A stretch of 6,594 nucleotides of DNA from Burkholderiaceae bacterium (GTDB lineage Bacteria > Pseudomonadota > Gammaproteobacteria > Burkholderiales > Burkholderiaceae): assembly GCA_022701845.1 (NCBI GenBank), contig JAKONS010000192.1, forward strand, positions 1 through 6,594, in the 5' to 3' direction. Of this stretch, positions 1 to 5,539 are shown piece after piece; position 1 is the stretch's first letter; each line of letters opens with the position of its first letter. A model generated the notes under the pieces. The model was given only the letters and a program-made list of their open reading frames with translations. It had not been told where the DNA came from and did not search any database. The position numbers and the translations under genes are program-made.

Positions 1-881
1 GCGGTGGGCAGCTGGAAGAAGCCCTTGAGCGCGTCGATCTGGCCGCGCAGCACCTTCTTGTCGAGCTTGGCCTGCGGGCGCTGGGCCACGATGGCGTCGA
101 CCGCCTCGTCCTCGTGGCCGGCGTAGATGTACTGCCAGGAGGCGGCCACCACGCTGGCGAATTTCGAGATCGCCTCGCGCTTGGCGGCCAGCTTGGATTC
201 GCTGGTGAACAGGCCGAAGCTGGGCATGTTGAGGTGGTAGTCGGCGAAGCGCACCGCTTCCGACGGCCGGGTCATCGAGACCACCGGCAGGAAGAACGGG
301 ATGGTCGAGAACGCCGCGTCGGCGCGGCCCGACACATAGGTGGCGGCCTTGCTGGCGGCGTCCACGTTCACCAGTTCCATGTCGCTGCGCTTGATGCCGC
401 CGGCGGCCAGGAAGGCGTCGATGAACGGGGCTTCCAGCGAGCCGGCGGTGTAGACCACCTTCTTGCCCTTCAGGTCCTTCGGGCCCTTGATGCCGCCGCC
501 GGCGGGCACCAGCAGGCCGACGTCGCTCAGGCGGGCGAACACCGCCACCGCCTTCACCGGCAGGCCCTTGTCGCGGGCGATCATCATCGAGGCCAGCGCG
601 GCATGGCCGACGTCGAACTGGTCGCCGCTGCCGACCAGCTGCACCGTGGTCACCGAGCCGTTGCCGTCCTCCATCTCCACATCCAGGCCGGAGGCGGCGA
701 ACCAGCCCTTCTGCTGGGCCAGGTGCATCGCGCCCTGCACGCCCCAGGGGGTCCAGTCCAGGCGCACCTTGAGCTTTTCCGCCGGCTGGGCGGCAGCGCC
801 GGTGGACAGGCCCAGGCCGGCCAGGGCGGCCAGGCCCAGCAGGGCGGTGGCGGCGGTGCGGCGGTCGAGGAAACGGATCAT
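1..881 (-). CDS. ABC transporter substrate-binding protein, NMT1/THI5-like (SsuA/TauA family), 3' end beyond the window
   Basis: This is the periplasmic ligand-binding component of an ABC importer in the family that includes thiamine-precursor, taurine, alkanesulfonate and nitrate binders. I translated 293 codons from the ATG at 881 to the left edge without a stop; family members usually run about 320-345 residues, so only the C-terminus is missing. It opens with MIRFLDRRTAATALLGL, a signal peptide with a hydrophobic core at about 10-27 and a likely cleavage after AAA (29-31). The mature protein shows VRLDWTPWGVQGAMHLAQQKGWF (split: 39-48 and 49-61), then GLDVEMEDG, VQLVGSGDQFDVGHAAL, DLKGKKVVYTAGSLEAPF and a second-lobe GRADAAFSTIPFFLP stretch. 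The start is supported by AGGAG eight bases upstream. It follows the fusion gene by 42 bases and is probably co-transcribed. Its permease and ATPase are not visible and may lie further left. The ligand is unknown; a twin arginine at 7-8 makes Tat export possible but Sec is more likely. Confidence 0.9.
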   Translation of the reverse strand, partial: MIRFLDRRTAATALLGLAALAGLGLSTGAAAQPAEKLKVRLDWTPWGVQGAMHLAQQKGWFAASGLDVEMEDGNGSVTTVQLVGSGDQFDVGHAALASMMIARDKGLPVKAVAVFARLSDVGLLVPAGGGIKGPKDLKGKKVVYTAGSLEAPFIDAFLAAGGIKRSDMELVNVDAASKAATYVSGRADAAFSTIPFFLPVVSMTRPSEAVRFADYHLNMPSFGLFTSESKLAAKREAISKFASVVAASWQYIYAGHEDEAVDAIVAQRPQAKLDKKVLRGQIDALKGFFQLPT

Positions 882-889
882 GGGAGGCA

Positions 890-894
890 CTCCT
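890..894 (-). promoter_or_regulatory. Ribosome-binding site of the ABC binding protein
   Basis: The minus strand reads AGGAG (CCAGGAG with its flank), eight bases before the ATG at 881. It lies in the 42-base gap after the fusion gene. It supports this start and the export signal that follows it. Confidence 0.75.
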
Positions 895-923
895 GGCAGA
901 AGGAAACGGGAAACGCGGGAATC

Positions 924-2213
924 TCAGTCGCGGCGGCCGAACAGCCGACGGATACGGGACCAAAGCACACTCCAGGCCAGGCCGAAGGCGTTGAGCCGGG
1001 CCACCGGCAGCGGCGCGGCGGCGTCGCGCGTCGGGTCCATGCGCAGGGCGACGTTGCGGCCGAAGTCCTGGATCAGCCGGGCCACGAAATCCTTCACCAG
1101 GCCGGAGCGCGAGAACTGCGCCAGCGGACCCTGCAGCGAATAGAGCAGGTCGACGTCGACCCGGGTGGTGGCGGCTTCGACGGCGACCAGCCGGTAGTGC
1201 ACATCGCCGTTGGCGCGCGACTTGCTGATCGAGTCCTGCCCGGCGCCCTTGAGCACCGCCGAACGCCCGGCCTCGTCGCGCTCCAGCCGGGCGGCGCCGG
1301 CGAAGCTGGCCGACATCGGGCCGAACCTGATCGCCACCCGGCCCTTGACCCGGTCGCCGTCGTGCTCGGTGAGTTCGGCGCCGGGCAGGCAGGCGGCGAC
1401 CGCCGGCAGGTCGGCCATGAAGGCCCAGACCGCGTCGGCCGGGTAGGGCACCGAGAAGCGGCCCTGGATGGCGGTGGTGCCCTTGGTGTCCTTCGGCGTG
1501 GCGCCGGGGGCGGCGGGTGTCGCGGCGGTGGCGTCGATGCCGGGGAAGCCGGTGGTGGTCGGGTTGGCGCCGAGGTGGCCGGCGTGGCCGCCTGCGCCGG
1601 CGTCGGCCGGCACCGCGGCCATGGCGCCAGCGTCGGTCGCCTGGAAGATGCGGAAGGCGCCGCGCGCGGCCGGCCTGGCTTGCGCCGGCACCTGCGCGCC
1701 GGGTGCCTGGGCGGCGCGCAGCCGGTGCACCTCCGCCACGGCCTCGCCGTCGCCATCGCGGCACTGCGCCAGCACGTCGAGGATGGCCGCCACGATGCCC
1801 ATGTAGCCGGTGCAGCGGCACAGGTTGCCGGCCAGCTCCAGCCGCACCAGGGCTTCGTCGGCATCGGGCAGGCGCAGCACGATGTCGCGCGCGGTGGCCA
1901 GCATGCCGGGGGTGCAGAAACCGCACTGCAGCGCATGGTGCTTGGAGAAGGCCGGGCGCAGCAGGGCCATCACCGGGTCGCCGTCGTAGCCCTCCACGGT
2001 GGTCACCGCGCGGCTGTCGCAGGCCACGGCGAAGGTGATGCAGGAGCGCACCGGCACGCCGTCTACCAGCACGGTGCAGGCGCCGCAGACGCCGTGTTCG
2101 CAGCCCAGGTGGGTGCCGGTCTGGCGGCCTTCCTCGCGCACGAAGTCGGCCAGGTGCATGCGGGCCGGCACCTCCTTGCGGAGGGTGCGGCGGTTGAGTT
2201 CGATGGTGGTCAT
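924..2213 (-). CDS. 2Fe-2S small subunit fused to a CoxG-like SRPBCC domain
   Basis: This 429-residue protein joins two normally separate proteins. Residues 1-151 are a complete CoxS-type small subunit. The plant-type 2Fe-2S cluster is bound by Cys38, Cys43, Cys46 and Cys58, and the second cluster by Cys97, Cys100, Cys132 and Cys134 (QCGFCTPGM and NLCRCTGY). Residues 152-246 are a low-complexity Ala/Gly/Pro/Thr linker. Residues 247-395 match the CoxG/SRPBCC family (ITAIQGRF-type opening, here TTAIQGRFSVPYPADAVWAF, then CLPGAEL, VKGRVAIRFGPMSASFAG and a C-terminal QDFGRNV helix). A hydrophobic/basic tail follows (405-429). CoxG in carboxidotrophs is reported to anchor CO dehydrogenase to the membrane. 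The frame is unbroken, so the fusion is not a frameshift artefact within this sequence. No good ribosome-binding site precedes the start; the ATG was chosen because MTTIEL followed by the ferredoxin fold matches usual N-termini. It would relay electrons from the Mo site to FAD and may tether the complex. Confidence 0.93.
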   Translation of the reverse strand: MTTIELNRRTLRKEVPARMHLADFVREEGRQTGTHLGCEHGVCGACTVLVDGVPVRSCITFAVACDSRAVTTVEGYDGDPVMALLRPAFSKHHALQCGFCTPGMLATARDIVLRLPDADEALVRLELAGNLCRCTGYMGIVAAILDVLAQCRDGDGEAVAEVHRLRAAQAPGAQVPAQARPAARGAFRIFQATDAGAMAAVPADAGAGGHAGHLGANPTTTGFPGIDATAATPAAPGATPKDTKGTTAIQGRFSVPYPADAVWAFMADLPAVAACLPGAELTEHDGDRVKGRVAIRFGPMSASFAGAARLERDEAGRSAVLKGAGQDSISKSRANGDVHYRLVAVEAATTRVDVDLLYSLQGPLAQFSRSGLVKDFVARLIQDFGRNVALRMDPTRDAAAPLPVARLNAFGLAWSVLWSRIRRLFGRRD

Positions 2214-2238
2214 GGCGTTCGCTCGGGGCTGGTACGGC

Positions 2239-2274
2239 GGTGCAGGCGTCGGTGCATGCGTCGGTTCAGGCGGT
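2239..2274. repeat. Short imperfect 12-base tandem repeat
   Basis: Three 12-base units lie head to tail on the plus strand: GGTGCAGGCGTC, GGTGCATGCGTC and GGTTCAGGCGGT. The first two differ at one position; the third is more diverged. The array covers most of the 52-base gap between the FAD gene and the fusion gene, and its third unit runs over the FAD stop codon and its last two codons. The second unit contains the palindrome TGCATGCA-like core GCATGC. It could be simple slippage; no function is shown. Confidence 0.55.
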
Positions 2275-3132
2275 GGTCTCGGATGCCAGCACCTGCTGCA
2301 GGCAGCGGCGCACCGTGGCGGTCATCAGCTTGCGGTCGATCGCGTCCTTGCCCGGCGCGGCGGCGGCGATCGCGGCGTCGATCTCGGCGCGCTCCGGCAG
2401 CGCGCCGCTGGCGGCGACCGCGGTGGCCAGGCCCGGCAGCGCACGCGGTGCGCCGTCCAGCGCGCCGATCACGACCCGGGCGAAGCCGCGCTCCGCATCG
2501 AACACCGCGCAGCAGGCGGCCTCGGCGAACTCGCCCGGCTTGCGGCACGACTTGGCATAGCCCCAGCGGGCATCGGCGCCCAGGCGCGGGAGGTGCAGCG
2601 CGGCGATCAGCTCGCCCTCGGCCAGCGCGGTGGTGTAGGCGCCGTGCATGAAGCGCTCGACCGGCAGCAGGCGCTGGCCGCCGGCGCTGCGCAGCTCCAG
2701 CTGCGCCGACAGCGCGGTCATCGCCAGCACCCAGTCGGCGGCCGGATCGGCATGCGCCAGGCTGCCGGCCAGGGTGCCGCGGTTGCGGATGGCGCGGTAG
2801 GCGATGCCGCCGGCCACGGCGCGCAGCAGGGCGCTGCCGGGCGAATCGTCGGCCAGCAGCGGGAACACGCCGTCCTCGATCTCGGCATGGGTGACCGCGC
2901 CGCCGATGCGCAGGCGGCCGTCGGCCAGCGTCACGCCGCGCAGCTCGGGCAGGGCGGTCACGTCGACCACCGCGGGCGGGCGGGCCAGGCGCAGGTTGAG
3001 CATCGGGCCGAGCGACTGGCTGCCGCCCATCACCTTGGCCGCGCCCTTGCCGCCGACGTCCGGCTCGGCCAGGCGTCGTAGCCCGTCGGCCAGGGTGGCG
3101 GGGCGCAGGTAGTCGAAAAGGGCGGCCTTCAT
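2266..3132 (-). CDS. Molybdenum hydroxylase FAD-binding medium subunit (CoxM-like)
   Basis: This is the flavoprotein subunit, which accepts electrons from the 2Fe-2S clusters and passes them to the final acceptor. It has 288 residues, normal for CoxM-type proteins. The N-terminal two thirds form the FAD-binding (PCMH-type) domain. The first pyrophosphate-binding loop is MGGSQSLGPMLNLRLARP (35-52) and the second is IRNRGTLAGSLAHADPAADW (115-134). The CO dehydrogenase flavoprotein C-terminal domain follows from about residue 186, starting near RLGADARWGYAKSCRKPGEFA. The second loop reads TLAGS where the family normally has TxGG, so one conserved glycine is an alanine. The start overlaps the large-subunit stop as ATGA, and GAGGA lies seven bases upstream, so the two genes are probably translationally coupled. 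It is soluble and should be assembled with its neighbours. I am confident of the family and not of the electron acceptor. Confidence 0.95.
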   Translation of the reverse strand: MKAALFDYLRPATLADGLRRLAEPDVGGKGAAKVMGGSQSLGPMLNLRLARPPAVVDVTALPELRGVTLADGRLRIGGAVTHAEIEDGVFPLLADDSPGSALLRAVAGGIAYRAIRNRGTLAGSLAHADPAADWVLAMTALSAQLELRSAGGQRLLPVERFMHGAYTTALAEGELIAALHLPRLGADARWGYAKSCRKPGEFAEAACCAVFDAERGFARVVIGALDGAPRALPGLATAVAASGALPERAEIDAAIAAAAPGKDAIDRKLMTATVRRCLQQVLASETTA

Positions 3133-5516
3133 GCGGCCTTCCTCAGCGCAGCGGTTTCCGCCCGGGCGATGGCCTCGAGCAGCCGGCGCGGGGTCAGCGG
3201 GGTGTGCGCCACCTCAGCGCCCAGGCCGCGCAGCGCATCGTTGACCGCGTTGAAGATGGCCGCCGGCGGCGCGATGGCGCCGCCTTCGCCCATGCCCTTG
3301 GCGCCGAACTCGGTGTGCGGCGAGGGCGTCTCGACGTGGTGGATGCGCAGGTGCGGCACCTCGGTGGCGCCGGGCAGCATGTAGTCGGCGAGCGTCGAGG
3401 CCAGGGGCTGGCCGTTGGCGTCGTAGGGCGTCTCCTCGAACAGCGCGGTGCCGATGCCCTGCGCCACGCCGCCGTAGGTCTGGCCCTCGACGATCAGCGG
3501 GTTGATCATGGTGCCGCAGTCCTCGACGATCACATAGTCGAGCAGCTCGACATGCCCGGTCTCCGGATCCACCGCCACGGTGACCGCATGGCTGGCATAG
3601 GTGAAGGCGCCGGTGTCGACCTTCGGCTTGAAGCCGGTGGTGGTCTCCAGGCCGGCGGTGTCGACATCGGCCGGCAACCGGTCGGGCCGCAGGTACCAGG
3701 CCTCGGCCACCTCGGTGATCGACACGCTGCCGCCGGGGCCGAACACCCGGCCGTTGACCAGGTCGACATCCTCCGGCCGGGCGCCGAACAGATGCGCGCC
3801 GATGTGCTTGATGCGCGGCGCCAGCACCTTGCAGGCCTTCGACACCGCGCCGCCCGACATCACCAGCGAGCGCGAGGCATAGGTGCCGGTGGAATACGGC
3901 GTCTGCGCGGTGTCTCCGTGGACCACCTTGATGCGCGCGATGTCGATGCCCAGGATCTCATGGGCGATCTGCGCGAAGCTGGTCTCCATGCCCTGGCCGT
4001 GCGAATGCACGCCCACCCGCACCTCGAGCCCGCCGTCGGGCGTGAGCCGCACCGTGGCCGAGTCGAAGCCGGGGATCACCGGCGTGCCCCAGGCGGCGAA
4101 CACCGAGGTGCCGTGCGCCGACTGCTCGGTGTAGCTGGCGAAGCCCAGGCCGATCAGGCGGCCGTCGGGCTCGCCGGCGCGCTGGCGCTCGCGCACCGCG
4201 GCGAAATCGATCATCTCGTGGGCCTTGCGCAGGCCGGCCGGATAGTCGCCGCTGTCGAGGTGCTTGTTGGTGACGTTCACATACGGCATGGAGGCGGCCG
4301 GCACCAGGTTCTCCAGCCGCACTTCCCACGGCTCGCGGCCCACGGCGCGCGCCACCGCGTCGATGGTGAGCTCCATCGCGAAGCAGACGCCGGTGCGCGC
4401 CACGCCGCGGTAGGGCACGAAGCCGGGCTTGTTGGTGGCCACGCATTCGGTGGTGCAGCGGTAGCCGCGGAAGGCGTAGGGGCCGGGCAGGTTGCCGACC
4501 GCCTGGCCGGGCTCCAGGCCGATGGTGAAGGGCCAGACCGAATAGGCGCCGCCGTCGATGACGATGTGCGCGTCGAGCGCCAGGATGCGGCCGCGGTCGT
4601 CGCAGTGGGCCGTCATGTCGTAGTGGTGCTCGCGGGTGTTGGCCCCGGCGATCAGGTGCTCGCGCCGGTCCTCCAGGTAGCGGAAGGGCTTGCGGTGCGT
4701 CTTGGCCAGCCAGGCCACGCAGAGCTCCTCCTGCTGCAGCACGCACTTGTAGCCGAAGGCGCCGCCCACGTCGGGCGCGATCACCCGCACCTGGCCCTGG
4801 TCCATGCCCAGGCACTTGGCCAGGATGGTGCGGATCATGTGCGGCACCTGGGTGGCGGTGTAGACCACCAGCATGTCGGCCTGGTGGTCCCAGTAGGCCA
4901 GCACCGCCTTGCCTTCCATCGGCACCATGCAGTGGCGCGCCAGGTCCATGCTGCGGCGCACCACCAGCGTGGCCTGGGCGGCGCATTCGTCGAATTTCGT
5001 GTCGGCCTTCAGGGTGAGGAAGTTGTGCTGCGCCCAGCCCTCGTGGATGAAGTCGCCGGTGGCGGCCTGCGAGGCGGCCACGTCGGCGTACACCGGCAGG
5101 TCCTCGAACTCGACGCCGACGGTCTCGGCGATGTCCTCGGCCTCGGCCCGGGTGGGCGCCCAGGCCATGGCCACCGGCTCGCCCACGAAGCGCACCTTGC
5201 CGGCGGCCAGCGGCGGCTGGGCCGAAGACTGGTAGCTGGGCAGCAGCGACTCGGCCACGATGTCCAGCGCGTCGGCCATCTGTTCGCGCAGCACCACCCG
5301 GTCGCCGCCGGCGGCTGTATCGGGAATGCTGCTGCCGACGATGCGGGCATGGGCGAACGGGCTGCGCAGGAAGGCCACCTCGCTGAGTTCGGGCATCTGC
5401 ATGTCGGCCACGAACTGGCCCTTGCCGTGCAGATGGCGGGCGTCTTCCTTGCGCTGCACCCGGGCGCCGACGCCCTGGGAGGCCTGCGCGCGGAGATCGG
5501 TCTGGCTGTGTTGCAT
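3129..5516 (-). CDS. Molybdenum hydroxylase large subunit, molybdopterin-binding (CoxL/XdhA-like)
   Basis: This is the catalytic subunit of a three-subunit molybdenum hydroxylase. It would insert water-derived oxygen into a substrate at a molybdopterin (usually the cytosine dinucleotide form) and pass electrons to the small subunit. It has 795 residues, a usual length. The N-terminal aldehyde oxidase/xanthine dehydrogenase a/b hammerhead domain covers about 17-150, beginning GVGARVQRKEDARHLHGKG, and the Mo-binding region covers about 160-770. Visible motifs are GGAFGYK (251-257), the active-site stretch YRGVARTG (369-376), HSHGQGMETSFAQIA (504-518), GTYASRS (544-550) and GMGEGG (741-746), which holds the expected catalytic Glu744. 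No signal peptide is seen, so it should be cytoplasmic. The start at 5516 has CAGGAG six bases upstream and matches family N-termini; the frame stays open to 6383, but that part overlaps the permease gene and looks nothing like the family. The CoxL cysteine is absent, so CO dehydrogenase is unlikely. Confidence 0.95.
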   Translation of the reverse strand: MQHSQTDLRAQASQGVGARVQRKEDARHLHGKGQFVADMQMPELSEVAFLRSPFAHARIVGSSIPDTAAGGDRVVLREQMADALDIVAESLLPSYQSSAQPPLAAGKVRFVGEPVAMAWAPTRAEAEDIAETVGVEFEDLPVYADVAASQAATGDFIHEGWAQHNFLTLKADTKFDECAAQATLVVRRSMDLARHCMVPMEGKAVLAYWDHQADMLVVYTATQVPHMIRTILAKCLGMDQGQVRVIAPDVGGAFGYKCVLQQEELCVAWLAKTHRKPFRYLEDRREHLIAGANTREHHYDMTAHCDDRGRILALDAHIVIDGGAYSVWPFTIGLEPGQAVGNLPGPYAFRGYRCTTECVATNKPGFVPYRGVARTGVCFAMELTIDAVARAVGREPWEVRLENLVPAASMPYVNVTNKHLDSGDYPAGLRKAHEMIDFAAVRERQRAGEPDGRLIGLGFASYTEQSAHGTSVFAAWGTPVIPGFDSATVRLTPDGGLEVRVGVHSHGQGMETSFAQIAHEILGIDIARIKVVHGDTAQTPYSTGTYASRSLVMSGGAVSKACKVLAPRIKHIGAHLFGARPEDVDLVNGRVFGPGGSVSITEVAEAWYLRPDRLPADVDTAGLETTTGFKPKVDTGAFTYASHAVTVAVDPETGHVELLDYVIVEDCGTMINPLIVEGQTYGGVAQGIGTALFEETPYDANGQPLASTLADYMLPGATEVPHLRIHHVETPSPHTEFGAKGMGEGGAIAPPAAIFNAVNDALRGLGAEVAHTPLTPRRLLEAIARAETAALRKAA
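3140..3144 (-). promoter_or_regulatory. Ribosome-binding site of the FAD subunit, inside the large-subunit gene
   Basis: The minus strand reads GAGGA, seven bases before the ATG at 3132. It lies within the last codons of the large-subunit gene. Together with the ATGA start/stop overlap it suggests coupled translation of the two subunits. Confidence 0.7.
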
Positions 5517-5522
5517 GGCGGG

Positions 5523-5528
5523 CTCCTG
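5523..5528 (-). promoter_or_regulatory. Ribosome-binding site of the Mo large subunit
   Basis: On the minus strand this reads CAGGAG and ends six bases before the ATG at 5516. It lies in the 23-base gap after the permease stop. It decides the start, because the same frame stays open far upstream inside the permease gene. Confidence 0.75.
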
Positions 5529-5539
5529 CCGGTTGGTCT

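Noticed and set aside
882..923. Terminator or promoter between the fusion gene and the binding-protein gene
   Set aside because: I see no GC-rich hairpin followed by a T run and no convincing -35/-10 pair. The 42 bases hold a ribosome-binding site and nothing else I can name.
114..2651. Open plus-strand frame of 845 codons antisense to three genes and part of a fourth
   Set aside because: Its product is a His/Gly/Ala/Arg-rich composition with no fold or motif, and it runs opposite the binding protein, fusion and FAD genes, all of which have clear family motifs. Long antisense frames are expected where third positions are almost always G or C.
3129..5516. Aerobic CO dehydrogenase (true CoxL)
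   Set aside because: The cysteine of the CoxL active-site motif VAYRCSFR is a glycine here (YRGVAR), so the form I CO-oxidising signature is absent despite the CoxG-like domain nearby.
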